A stretch of 64,000 nt of DNA from Lacrimispora sphenoides (GTDB taxonomy: Bacteria; Bacillota; Clostridia; Lachnospirales; Lachnospiraceae), in the NCBI RefSeq assembly GCF_900105215.1, contig NZ_FOIP01000002.1, positions 372,001 to 436,000 on the forward strand, given 5' to 3'. The notes beneath the pieces were generated by a model. It was not told where the DNA came from. It did not search any database and saw nothing but the letters and a program-made list of their open reading frames with translations. Position 1 is the first letter of the stretch, and every line of letters begins with the position of its first letter. A program made the translations under genes and the position numbers. Positions 1 through 8,605 of this stretch are shown here, piece after piece.

Positions 1-3000
1 TAAAGGTAGCCACAAACCTTGGAGATGTAGGTGCCTCACAATTTGCAAAGTTCGCAAACATCACAGGCATGGCCCAGGACAAGTTTGACAGATTGGGAAG
101 TTCTGTTGTTGATTTGGGCAATCACATGGCTACAACAGAGTTGGATATCGTTAGTATGGCGATGCGTCTTGCTGGTGCCGGTACGCAGGTAAAAATGAAT
201 GAGGCAGATATAATGGGTTTTGCTGCCGCATTATCCAGCGTTGGTATAGAGGCAGAAATGGGCGGATCTGCTATGTCCAAGATGATGATTGAGATGCAGC
301 TTGCAGTTGAAACAGGACTAGATGCATGGGGACCTTTGGAAGAAGCTTTGGCAAGGACGGGACGCACAACAGAGCAGGCAGAAAACGCTGTAGCAAAAGG
401 CGGGAGCGCATTAAAAAATTTTGCAGCAGCTACAGGACAAAATAGCAAGCAATTAAGGGAATCAGTGAAAGAAGCTCAAAAATCCGCAGGTAGCCTACAA
501 GACTTTGCGGATGTGGCAAATATGACATCAGAAGAATTTGCTGCGGCTTTTAAAGATAACGCAGCAAAAGCTATGGGGGCCTTTATTTCTGGCTTAAACG
601 ATACTGAAAGATTGGGGCAGTCTGCAATTGTTACATTGGATTCAATGGATATTAAAGAGGTCAGGTTGAGAGATACCTTATTAAGGGCGGCGAATGCAAG
701 CGGCCTCTTTAATGAATCTATCGACATGGCCAATAGGGCATTTGAGGAAAATACTGCACTCACAAAAGAAGCTGACCAAAGATACGCAACATTTGAAAGC
801 CGCCTTGACATGGTAAAGAACCGGGTAACGGATATGGGAATCACCCTGTATCAGGATTTTAGAGATCCATTGTCAGATGTTTTGGATGTGGCTCTGGAAT
901 TTACCGAAGAAGCAGATCTATTTGATCCGGCCTATATTGATGGCATGGCTAAAAATTTTCAGAAGAACATTCCAACAGTTATCAGGCAAATTGGTGAGGC
1001 AAAGGATGCGGTTGTAGACTTTGCAGGTCCATTTATAGAACTTGGGGATTGGATGATCGAAAATCCAGATGTGGTTGCGGGAACCCTTGTGGGAATTGGG
1101 ACAGCGATTGCTTCATTAAAGTTGGCCCAGACAATCACCAATGTTACAGATTCTATCAAAGGATTATATTTTGCCATGGCAAGCAATCCGGTCACAGCGG
1201 CAATAGGACTAGCGGCTTTGGCTGGTGGAGCAATCGTGGGAATATCTACAAAGGTTAAAATGGCGAATGCAGAATTAAGGAAACAGCGCCTAGATGAATC
1301 TTTTGGAACAATTTCGCTTTCTTTAAGCGAATTAGATGAAGTTACAGAACGAATCCTTGATACTGGAAACAGAAAAAATATCAATTCATTTATCGATCAA
1401 ATGGGTAAAATCGCTGATATCTCAAGAACGTTGCGACAACAAGAAGAGTCATTAAAAAAAATCAATTGGAAGATATCAATGGGAATGGACCTAACGGACT
1501 CAGATCTAAAAAGTTATGAATCAACGATATATCAATACATTGAATCGTCTATAAGTGCAGTTGAACAGGAACACTATGCTGCGACCATTGCAGTAAAGAC
1601 TTTGTTCAAAGGTGAGGGCGGGGAAGATATTATTACCAGCCTTGATGAATTTTATAGAGGTGTGGAAGATGAAGTAAAAGTAGCGGGCAATACATTGGGA
1701 GAAGCATACAGAGTTGCTATGGAAGATGAAATCATCACTCCGATGGAGCAGAAGAGAATTGACCAGCTGATAAATAACTTTACAGATCTTAAAAACCAGG
1801 TAATGGAAGCTGAATCTCAGGCAGAATGGCAAATTTTAAAAGGTGAAATCTTAGACGGATCGCAGCTTACTAGAGAATCATATGAAAATTTGTCAAAAAG
1901 AGCAAATGATCAAGCCCAAAAAGATAAAGAGACTTATCTGCGGTCATACGGAAAAGCTCTTACGGCAAACAATTTGAAACTAGATAAGACATTGTCAGAC
2001 CCAACCATTTCGAGGGAAGAAAAAGATAAGGCTATAACCGATGCGGAAAACAATGAGCTGAAACAAAAAGAAGCACACCAAAAAAGAAATGCTGAAGTTG
2101 AGAAAAAGATCACTGACCTACAACTAGAAGCAGTATCTGGTGCACTCTCAAAGAGGATAAATGAAAACAAGAATGAATTAATTGATTACCTTTCTTTTTC
2201 GGGAAATGTAGCAAATGCATTAATTGATATGCTAAATATCCAAGATTTCAATGATCTGACAAAGGGAGAACTTCAAGGCCAATGGGAAGAATTAAAACCG
2301 AAACTTGGCGATCTTCTTATACTTAAAAAGGAATACGAGGATAGAGGGAAAGAAATACCGGAATCGTTGGCAAAAGGAATCAGAGATGCAGCAACGGCAG
2401 GAGTCCTGGAAGGTGACGTAAACGCTCTATGGGTATTACTAGAAGCAACTACAAACGGTGCTGAGTATCAGCGCCTTGTAGAGGGGATGGGGAAGTATGG
2501 AATTAATATCACGGAAGAAGTTGCAAAAGGGATAATAAACGGTAAATATAAAGTTGATGAGGGCATTAGATTACTTTATGATCATGCGCAAACGCAGCTT
2601 GAAAGTAAATTTGGACATATGACGGTTTATGGAGAGGTGGATTTTAATTGGGAAGTCGGAAGCGTGGCAACAAGACAGTCCTCCACATCGAATCCAAACG
2701 CCGGAAGAAATAATAATAACAGTATCAGAGAAGTGTTTGAGCCTCATGCAGAGGGAGGTATTTTTAGTACTCCTCATTTGGGCCTTGTTGCAGAAGCAGG
2801 CTGGCCGGAAGCAATTATACCTCTTGACGGATCATCTCATGCTGTATCAATCTGGCAAAAAGCTGGTGAGGCCCTTGGAGTACTTGGAGGCGGCTCACAA
2901 TCAGGAGGAGGAAATGGCAATTCTTTTGGTGGTAATAATGACAATAGCGAAAGCAAAATAGTTTATGCCCCTGTTATCAGTGTTCCTGCTTCATCAGAGG

Positions 3001-3092
3001 AAATGGTTAAAAAAATATTAAGTGATGATTATCAAAGGTTTGAGCGCTTTATGAGACAATATGAGAAAGATCTGAAACGCTTGGCATTTTAA
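1..3092 (+). CDS. Phage tail tape-measure protein (5' partial)
   Basis: Tape-measure protein, the extended scaffold that sets tail length and around which the tail tube assembles. The frame is open to the window edge (first full codon at base 3), so the N-terminus lies upstream; about 1,030 residues are visible. The early part (TELDIVSMAMRLAG, GFAAALSSVGIEAEMGG) resembles the TP901-type tape-measure core. A hydrophobic stretch sits near residues 330-390 counted from the Met at base 69, followed by a long Lys/Glu-rich helical region. The C-terminal motif AEAGWPEAIIPL is common at the end of phage tape measures. The gpX and gpD genes follow directly, as in P2-like contractile tails. Family call is firm; exact domain limits are inferred. 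Confidence 0.9.
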   Translation, partial: KVATNLGDVGASQFAKFANITGMAQDKFDRLGSSVVDLGNHMATTELDIVSMAMRLAGAGTQVKMNEADIMGFAAALSSVGIEAEMGGSAMSKMMIEMQLAVETGLDAWGPLEEALARTGRTTEQAENAVAKGGSALKNFAAATGQNSKQLRESVKEAQKSAGSLQDFADVANMTSEEFAAAFKDNAAKAMGAFISGLNDTERLGQSAIVTLDSMDIKEVRLRDTLLRAANASGLFNESIDMANRAFEENTALTKEADQRYATFESRLDMVKNRVTDMGITLYQDFRDPLSDVLDVALEFTEEADLFDPAYIDGMAKNFQKNIPTVIRQIGEAKDAVVDFAGPFIELGDWMIENPDVVAGTLVGIGTAIASLKLAQTITNVTDSIKGLYFAMASNPVTAAIGLAALAGGAIVGISTKVKMANAELRKQRLDESFGTISLSLSELDEVTERILDTGNRKNINSFIDQMGKIADISRTLRQQEESLKKINWKISMGMDLTDSDLKSYESTIYQYIESSISAVEQEHYAATIAVKTLFKGEGGEDIITSLDEFYRGVEDEVKVAGNTLGEAYRVAMEDEIITPMEQKRIDQLINNFTDLKNQVMEAESQAEWQILKGEILDGSQLTRESYENLSKRANDQAQKDKETYLRSYGKALTANNLKLDKTLSDPTISREEKDKAITDAENNELKQKEAHQKRNAEVEKKITDLQLEAVSGALSKRINENKNELIDYLSFSGNVANALIDMLNIQDFNDLTKGELQGQWEELKPKLGDLLILKKEYEDRGKEIPESLAKGIRDAATAGVLEGDVNALWVLLEATTNGAEYQRLVEGMGKYGINITEEVAKGIINGKYKVDEGIRLLYDHAQTQLESKFGHMTVYGEVDFNWEVGSVATRQSSTSNPNAGRNNNNSIREVFEPHAEGGIFSTPHLGLVAEAGWPEAIIPLDGSSHAVSIWQKAGEALGVLGGGSQSGGGNGNSFGGNNDNSESKIVYAPVISVPASSEEMVKKILSDDYQRFERFMRQYEKDLKRLAF

Positions 3093-3103
3093 GGAGGTAG
3101 GCG

Positions 3104-3331
3104 ATGGATAAGACATACACTACTATTAGCGGGCAAACCTGGGACCAGATCGCCTATGAAGTCTATGGCAATGAACATTATTGCGATAAGCTTATGGATG
3201 CCAATCGGGATAAACTTCAATATTTTGTATTTCCGGATGGGATCGTACTTAAACTTCCAAGCATTGAAAGCATGGTACAGACATCCGTTTCAAGCGACTA
3301 TCCTACATGGAGGGCGATGTTAAATGGATAA
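3104..3331 (+). CDS. Phage tail protein X (LysM-like), gpX family
   Basis: Small tail protein of 75 residues that fits the P2 gpX / LysM-like family, thought to help tail completion next to the spike and gpD. The sequence shows the LysM-style opening YTTISGQTWDQIAYEVYG followed by a P-x-G-x-x-L-x-x-P ending (FPDGIVLKLPS). An AAGGAGG ribosome site lies just upstream of ATG 3104, 11 bases after the tape-measure stop. Its end overlaps the start of the gpD-like gene by 8 bases, so the two are probably translationally coupled. Confidence 0.85.
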   Translation: MDKTYTTISGQTWDQIAYEVYGNEHYCDKLMDANRDKLQYFVFPDGIVLKLPSIESMVQTSVSSDYPTWRAMLNG

Positions 3332-4355
3332 AGCAAGACATGCAAGTTGTGAAGTATTATACGATGGGAAAGAAATAGGCTTATCCGATAAATTGGAAAG
3401 CTTAAGCTATACTGACAATTCTTCCGGAGTATCAGATGAAATTATCCTTACTTTCAGCGGAAGGGATGCTGACTGGCTTAAAGATGACTTTTATCCGGAA
3501 AAGGGACATGATCTTGATGTTACAATCTGGCTACATAATTGGAAGAACAATGGTGATTTATTGAAATATCATTGTGGAAACTTCCTACTCGATGATCTAA
3601 CATATTCAGGAAGTCCACGCCAGTGCGTGATAAAGGGAGTATCTGTACCAGCAGCACAATCTTTCCAGGTTGATCCCATATCAAAGACTTGGAAAAAGGT
3701 CACTCTTAAGCAAATAGCGCAGGAAATGATGAGTAAATACGGCATGAGCGATTTGTATTACTGGGGATCTGAGCCGGTGATTGATTCAATAGAGCAGAAC
3801 GCACAGACTGACAGTGCCTTTTTATATGATATATGCCAGAAGCAGGGCATGTTTCTTAAAATATATAAAAAGGCACTGGTTATATTTGATAAAGCTTTAT
3901 ATGAACCCAGGGGAATTACAGCATACTTCACAGAATCTGATTTTGATGGAAATTGGGAATGGAATAGCACCCTGCATGGAACTTACACAGGTGCTACCAT
4001 ATCATACACAATTCCAAGGCCTACAAAGGGGTATAAAAAAGGAGACAAGGCACAAGTAATCGACATTACAGTGGGGCAAGGACAAAGGATTCTTCATATC
4101 AATGAAAAGGCAGAAAATGAGGGTGAAGCGCAGAGGATTGCAAAGGCAAAGGTAAATGAGGAAAATGAAAAAGCAGTTACCTTTGCCTTTGCTGCCATGG
4201 GGGATCCTAATGTGGTGGCCACATGCAATATTGAAATATACGGCATGGGCCGATGTAATGGAAAGTATTTTGTGAATAAGGTTATACACCAGGTATCAGG
4301 CGGAAACGGATACTCCATGAACGTATCAGCCTACCGCATTTTTGATCGGCTATAG
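3324..4355 (+). CDS. Phage late control protein D-like baseplate hub
   Basis: 343-residue protein of the gpD / late-control-D family, the baseplate hub that links the tail tube to the spike (structural relative of T4 gp27 and VgrG N-terminal domain). Evidence is the family pattern of an N-terminal beta-rich half, the VSVPAAQSF and KTWKKVTLKQIAQ region, and a C-terminal segment (ISYTIPRPTKGYKKGDK, GEAQRIAKAKVNEEN) seen in this family. Length is in the usual 320-370 range. It sits between gpX and a gpV-like spike gene, the normal position. The start overlaps gpX and a ribosome site is embedded in the gpX end (GGAGGGCGATG). Confidence 0.85.
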   Translation: MDKARHASCEVLYDGKEIGLSDKLESLSYTDNSSGVSDEIILTFSGRDADWLKDDFYPEKGHDLDVTIWLHNWKNNGDLLKYHCGNFLLDDLTYSGSPRQCVIKGVSVPAAQSFQVDPISKTWKKVTLKQIAQEMMSKYGMSDLYYWGSEPVIDSIEQNAQTDSAFLYDICQKQGMFLKIYKKALVIFDKALYEPRGITAYFTESDFDGNWEWNSTLHGTYTGATISYTIPRPTKGYKKGDKAQVIDITVGQGQRILHINEKAENEGEAQRIAKAKVNEENEKAVTFAFAAMGDPNVVATCNIEIYGMGRCNGKYFVNKVIHQVSGGNGYSMNVSAYRIFDRL

Positions 4356-4366
4356 GGAGGAAAGAC

Positions 4367-4756
4367 ATGACAGACAGTGGAATCAGAGTGGGATATATAA
4401 GTACATACAATGCAGAAGATGGTACAGCATCAATATACTATCCGGACCGATCTCATGATGTGACAGCAGAACTTCCAATATTTTCACCATGCGGTCTGTT
4501 ACAGGTATTAAAAAAAGGGGATCAGGTCCTGGTACTTCATTTGCCGACCGGATCCGCAGCGGGATTCATCATGGGGGAATGTCTATCGGATGGTGATGCC
4601 CCGAAGGCAAGTATCTATGTAAATAATGACAGCCTTACCCTAAAGGATCCGGATGGAGTTATTACATTGAGACAAGTTATAGATTTGATGAGAAAAGTAG
4701 ATTTATTGCAGAACAAGGTAAACGAACTGGAATCAAAAGTGGAGGCATTGGGGTAA
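4367..4756 (+). CDS. Phage baseplate spike protein, gpV-like
   Basis: 129-residue OB-fold spike protein of the gpV / gp45 family, the puncturing tip of a contractile tail. The sequence shows the typical N-terminal OB segment (GIRVGYISTYNAEDGTASIYYPDRS), the line QVLKKGDQVLVLHLP that matches the 'GDqVlvlf' signature of this family, then a short coiled-coil C-terminus (DLMRKVDLLQNKVNELESKVE). It follows the gpD gene by 11 bases with a GGGAGGAAAG ribosome site. Shorter than P2 gpV, as is normal in clostridial tail modules, which often lack the long beta-helical needle. Confidence 0.8.
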   Translation: MTDSGIRVGYISTYNAEDGTASIYYPDRSHDVTAELPIFSPCGLLQVLKKGDQVLVLHLPTGSAAGFIMGECLSDGDAPKASIYVNNDSLTLKDPDGVITLRQVIDLMRKVDLLQNKVNELESKVEALG

Positions 4757-4844
4757 AAACTGAAAAAAGAAAGTTATCCACAAAAATGCCAGGAAAACGG
4801 CGAAAAAGCGCTGGCGCAACTAAATAAGGCAAAAAGGAGGAAAA

Positions 4845-5243
4845 ATGGCAACGATAGGAAATTGGGGAAGCGTCATTAAATTCCAGACAAGTGACAAAAG
4901 GATCCTTACCATTGATAAATTAAAATATAACTTTTCTGCCAGGATCAGCAAGCATAATATGATAAACGGTTGGCCAATTGTAGAGTTTGTAGGTCCGGAT
5001 CTACAAACCACTACATTTACAGTAGAATTAAATGCCATGCTGGGTGTAAGACCTAAAGTAATTGAAGATAAACTATGGTATAGCCTTGCTGAAGGGGTGG
5101 TAGCACCTTTGGTAATCGGGGGAAGGAATGTATGCAGCAGGGCCATGCTAACAAGTATAGGCAGTGCTTACAATATTATTTTAAAAAAAGGTGAAATCAT
5201 GTCAATGACAATTGATCTGACAATGATAGCATCGTATCGATAA
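4845..5243 (+). CDS. Phage tail protein U (gpU family)
   Basis: 132-residue tail protein of the gpU family, a tail terminator/completion protein in P2-like phages. Family features seen are the opening IGNWGSVIKFQTSDKRILTIDKL, the central WPIVEFVGPDLQTTTFTVELNAMLGVRP block and the PLVIGG motif. AAGGAGGAAAA precedes ATG 4845. Placement after the spike rather than next to the tape measure differs from P2 itself but occurs in Gram-positive tail modules. The 88-base gap before it shows no gene. Confidence 0.85.
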   Translation: MATIGNWGSVIKFQTSDKRILTIDKLKYNFSARISKHNMINGWPIVEFVGPDLQTTTFTVELNAMLGVRPKVIEDKLWYSLAEGVVAPLVIGGRNVCSRAMLTSIGSAYNIILKKGEIMSMTIDLTMIASYR

Positions 5244-5257
5244 AGGAGGGAGGAGCC

Positions 5258-5575
5258 GTGCAATTAAACTTAATAGGCAATGATGATATATCAGAGATGG
5301 AAGATATATCAAGATGTATCAACAACATTTTAAGTATTCCATCCGGTTCAATCCCACTTGCCAGAGGACTTGGAACAAGTTGGACGAACATTTCTAAGAT
5401 TCCACCAGACCTGGAAAACGATATTGCTACAGAAATCATAGAAAAAGTAGAAAAATATGAGCCTAGGATTTCAGTTGCGGAAGTTACTCTGGAATATGAT
5501 GAAAGCGGAACGGTGAACGCAAATATCGTCCTGCGGAAAGGGGATAGATATGGGCAATTTAAACGTGATAGATGA
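5258..5575 (+). CDS. Baseplate wedge protein, gpW/gp25-like
   Basis: 105-residue gpW/gp25-like baseplate wedge component, needed to seed the sheath at the baseplate. It shows the family pattern of a short N-terminal beta strand, the region CINNILSIPSGSIPLARGLG (the loop ending in 'P.G.....R.fG'), and a C-terminal strand with VTLEYDESGTVNANIVL. The start is GTG 5258, chosen for the strong GGAGGGAGGAG just upstream; there is no alternative ATG before the conserved region. Its end overlaps the start of the gpJ gene by 26 bases. Confidence 0.85.
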   Translation: MQLNLIGNDDISEMEDISRCINNILSIPSGSIPLARGLGTSWTNISKIPPDLENDIATEIIEKVEKYEPRISVAEVTLEYDESGTVNANIVLRKGDRYGQFKRDR

Positions 5576-6701
5576 ATATCCGGATATTAGTTTCATTGAC
5601 AGTTACACAATATCAAGATTGGAAAATGATATGATTTCTTGGTTCAAGGAAAAAAAGAAGGAGCTGACGGGAGAAGAGGTTGTACTTGCGCCTGCAGATG
5701 ACCGGAGAATTATTCTACAAACAGCGGCTTATTTCATTTTTCAAGGATATATGTTCTCCGATGATGCAGGAAAAATGGGGTTACTAAAGTATAGCCGAGG
5801 GGAGTTCCTGGAGAACCTTGGAGCATTAAAACATATCTACAGAAAAAAAGCAACCGGGGCCACAACAACTATCAGATTTACGGTTAAAGAAGCTAGAGGT
5901 ACAACAACTGGAATACCAAAAGGAATTAGAGTGACCGCTGGAGATGGTGTGTATTTTACAACCAATGAATATTGTGAGATTTTGGCAGGGGAAACTTTCG
6001 TAGATATAGGAGCAACGTGTAATGCCTTGGGGAGCGCCGGAAACAATTACGATATCGGGGATCTGGCAATTATTGTGGATTCGGTACCATTTGTGGATTC
6101 GGCAAGAAACATTACGAAGCCTGAAAATGGAGCTGATGTTGAAAGTGATGATTCTCTGCGTGAAAGAATCTATATTGCTCCGGCATCTTATTCCGCGGCT
6201 GGAACAGAAGCGGCTTATGAATATCATATACGGGAATTTAATTCAAATATTTCAGATATAAAAGTCACAAGTCCAGAACCATGTGTGGTTAGGATAAGAT
6301 ATTTATTAGAAGAAGGAGCGATCCCAGGTATTGAATCAATAAATGAACTAAAGGAATATCTTGAGGAACCAACAATTAAGCCATTGACAGATCTGATTGA
6401 GGTAATGGCACCACAATTAGTCCATTATGACTTAATTGCAAAATATTATATCAATCAGAGTGATAAAAACCGTGCTGAATCTATACAGCAAAAGGTTTCA
6501 AACATCATAAATGAGTATATCATATGGCAAAGGTCAAAGATGGGAAGGGATATTAATCCAAACGAACTAACCAAGAGAGTCCTGGCAGCAGGAGCAAAAA
6601 GAATAGAGATTGAAACACCAGAATTTGGGTTGGTGGACATCGAATCCGTGGCTTATCTTGGAACTTCAAGCGTAACATATGGAGGACTGGAAGATGATTA
6701 A
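5550..6701 (+). CDS. Baseplate J family protein (gpJ)
   Basis: 383-residue baseplate wedge protein of the gpJ / T4 gp6 family, forming the outer ring of the contractile baseplate. It carries the N-terminal helical part (PADDRRIILQTAAYFIFQGY), the LKYSRGEFLENLGAL motif, the central ATTTIRFTV ... IPKGIRVTAGDGVYF strand region and the highly typical GADVESDDSLRERIYIAP segment. Start ATG 5550 lies inside the gpW-like gene with a GGAAAGGGG ribosome site. It is followed by gpI, completing the W-J-I order of P2. Confidence 0.92.
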   Translation: MGNLNVIDEYPDISFIDSYTISRLENDMISWFKEKKKELTGEEVVLAPADDRRIILQTAAYFIFQGYMFSDDAGKMGLLKYSRGEFLENLGALKHIYRKKATGATTTIRFTVKEARGTTTGIPKGIRVTAGDGVYFTTNEYCEILAGETFVDIGATCNALGSAGNNYDIGDLAIIVDSVPFVDSARNITKPENGADVESDDSLRERIYIAPASYSAAGTEAAYEYHIREFNSNISDIKVTSPEPCVVRIRYLLEEGAIPGIESINELKEYLEEPTIKPLTDLIEVMAPQLVHYDLIAKYYINQSDKNRAESIQQKVSNIINEYIIWQRSKMGRDINPNELTKRVLAAGAKRIEIETPEFGLVDIESVAYLGTSSVTYGGLEDD

Positions 6702-7245
6702 ATTATCAGATGCAGAATTAATCTCATTATTGCCTCCATTTTTTAAAGAAAATGTTGATATACAGGCGTTGAGCTATGCAATAAAAAAAGGAATGGAAAA
6801 AATGCTTGCTTATGCAGGATTATCATCGCTATGTGCCAATATTGACGGATTACCTGATAATATAGTAGATCTTCTGGCATTGGAGTTTAAAAGTCAATAT
6901 TATGACGAATCAATGGATATTGATGTTAAGAGGGATATCGTAAAAAACTCTATTGCATGGTATGCAAAAGGGGGTACGGTATCAGCTGTAGATGAGATGG
7001 TACAAACCATATTTGGTGAAGGTGAAGTGGTGGAATGGTATGAATATAACGGGGAGCCAGGTACATTTTATATAAAAACTAACACAGAATTATCTCCGGA
7101 CATAATAAAGAGCTTTAACGAAATCGTTGACAAGGTAAAAAATATAAGATCACACCTTACTAATGTAAAAATTAGTCGTGAGATTAAAAATACGTGTTAT
7201 GCAGCTGTTTTTAATTGCCGCATACCACACATTATTGTGAAGTAA
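6694..7245 (+). CDS. Phage tail protein I (gpI family)
   Basis: 183-residue gpI-like baseplate protein, which in P2-like phages links the baseplate wedge to the tail fibres. Family hints are the N-terminal LLPPFFKENVDIQALSYAI, the IDGLPDNIVDLLALEFKSQYYDES core with its conserved W/F-D-E pattern, and KRDIVKNSIAWYAKGGTVSAV followed by GEGEVVEWYEYNGEPGTF. ATG 6694 is preferred over the in-frame ATG 6679 because GGAGGAC at 6681 is a well-spaced ribosome site for 6694. It overlaps the gpJ stop by 8 bases. Confidence 0.85.
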   Translation: MIKLSDAELISLLPPFFKENVDIQALSYAIKKGMEKMLAYAGLSSLCANIDGLPDNIVDLLALEFKSQYYDESMDIDVKRDIVKNSIAWYAKGGTVSAVDEMVQTIFGEGEVVEWYEYNGEPGTFYIKTNTELSPDIIKSFNEIVDKVKNIRSHLTNVKISREIKNTCYAAVFNCRIPHIIVK

Positions 7246-7257
7246 GGGAGGAAAGCA

Positions 7258-8061
7258 ATGTTTAATAAAGCTGTCATTACTGCAAAGGGTCTGGCACTTG
7301 ATGCGAAAATAATAGCTGGAAAAACCAATGCGGTATTTACTACGATCAGACTTGGTGATGGTACATATAACGGGTCCGAGGATTTGATCGCTGCCACGGC
7401 TATGAAATCCGTAAAACAGACATTTGGCATAAGCAGTATTTCAATAACAGAAAGTAATACAGTAAGATTACGATCGGTTATTGACAATGTAGGGATTGAA
7501 GAAGGCTATTACATAAGTGAGGTCGGGGTTTATGCACAAGATCCTAATGACGGAGAGATTTTGTATAGTATAGCTCTTGGCGTAAAGAACAAAATGGATT
7601 ATCAGCCATCTGAAATTGAGCTGGAAGGTGCAACAAGCACATTTGACACTTATACAGTGATATCAAATACGGAGTCGGCAACAATCAGAATGGGGACCGG
7701 TGCAATGGCATCCGCAGAGGATGTGGAAGAATTGCGAAAGGAAAAGGTGGATGCCACTGGTGGAGATATTTCAGAAACAGTAATTGAAAACTTAGAACCT
7801 ATTGATACGATGTTTCCTATTCCAAATGCAGGGGAGAAAACAAAGGTTTTCTTTGGGAAGCTTCAAAAAAGCTTAATGGATTTAGTGGCAAAAAAGTCAT
7901 ATATATTTGTGATGGAAGAAGATATACCTGTAGAGGATCGTGAGAAGAATACATGGTATTTAATGGTGACAGATAAACAGACAGTCGGAACTGGTGACAA
8001 CATTAAGATAAGCTCAACTATGGGATTAAATATTATATCAAAGAACAGTGAGGGTGTATAA
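7258..8061 (+). CDS. Tail fibre / collar protein, gpH N-terminal type
   Basis: 267-residue tail-fibre protein. The first ~150 residues match the phage tail-collar fibre N-terminal domain (ALDAKIIAGKTNAVFTTIRLG, then VDNVG-EGYYISEVGVYAQD and DGEILYSIALG), which docks the fibre to gpI. The C-terminal part contains a GGDISETVIENLEPIDTMFP-I-P segment that recurs in the fibre gene at 8606, so this looks like a swappable linker module. GGGAGGAAAGCA precedes ATG 7258. It ends exactly one base before the next gene. Confidence 0.8.
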   Translation: MFNKAVITAKGLALDAKIIAGKTNAVFTTIRLGDGTYNGSEDLIAATAMKSVKQTFGISSISITESNTVRLRSVIDNVGIEEGYYISEVGVYAQDPNDGEILYSIALGVKNKMDYQPSEIELEGATSTFDTYTVISNTESATIRMGTGAMASAEDVEELRKEKVDATGGDISETVIENLEPIDTMFPIPNAGEKTKVFFGKLQKSLMDLVAKKSYIFVMEEDIPVEDREKNTWYLMVTDKQTVGTGDNIKISSTMGLNIISKNSEGV

Positions 8062-8595
8062 ATGGCTGATGTATATAAAGTAAGAGTGCAGGTATACGAT
8101 GAAACGACAGGGCAATTGTTAGGTGATGCTGATGTGCAGACAACAGCAGATTTAGTGTATTTTTCTGATGGAGAAACGTTTCAACAAAAACTAACAGTGG
8201 GAAAGCTTACAGGTCCAGCCGGGAAAGATGGAGCCACGGGGGCAACTGGTGCCAAAGGAAGCGATGGTCAGCGTGGCAGTCAGTGGTATAACGGTACCGG
8301 GATAACTGGAACAAACACAACCGATACAGTATTTAGCGGATCAGGTGTCACGACTGCACTTGTGGGAGACTATTATCAGAATACCGGGACAGGAGCAGAT
8401 CGGGGACGTATGTATCGCTGTACTATTGCGGGTAATGCTTCAACTGCTAAATGGGTGTATGCAGGGAGTATTTTAGGGGCGACAGGGGGTACAGGTCTAG
8501 CCGGAAAAGACGGAAAAGATGGAGATAGTATAAAAGTTGGAACGTCTTATGAAACAGGAGAATCTCGTAAGCTATTTTTTAAGCTTTTGAGTTAG
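8062..8595 (+). CDS. Collagen-like tail fibre protein
   Basis: 177-residue fibre protein with Gly-x-y collagen-like runs near residues 52-70 (GPAGKDGATGATGAKGSDG) and again near 140-155 (GATGGTGLAGKDGKDGDS), separated by a Trp/Tyr-rich globular insert. The N-terminus (YKVRVQVYDETTGQLLG ... TADLVYFSDGETFQQKL) shares the pattern T-x-A-D-x-V-x-F-x-D-G-x-x-x-x-x-K-L with the next fibre protein, which suggests a common attachment domain. It starts immediately after the preceding stop (TAAATG). Collagen-like repeats in phage fibres form triple helices. Host-receptor role is inferred. Confidence 0.7.
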   Translation: MADVYKVRVQVYDETTGQLLGDADVQTTADLVYFSDGETFQQKLTVGKLTGPAGKDGATGATGAKGSDGQRGSQWYNGTGITGTNTTDTVFSGSGVTTALVGDYYQNTGTGADRGRMYRCTIAGNASTAKWVYAGSILGATGGTGLAGKDGKDGDSIKVGTSYETGESRKLFFKLLS

Positions 8596-8605
8596 GAGGA
8601 TTCAT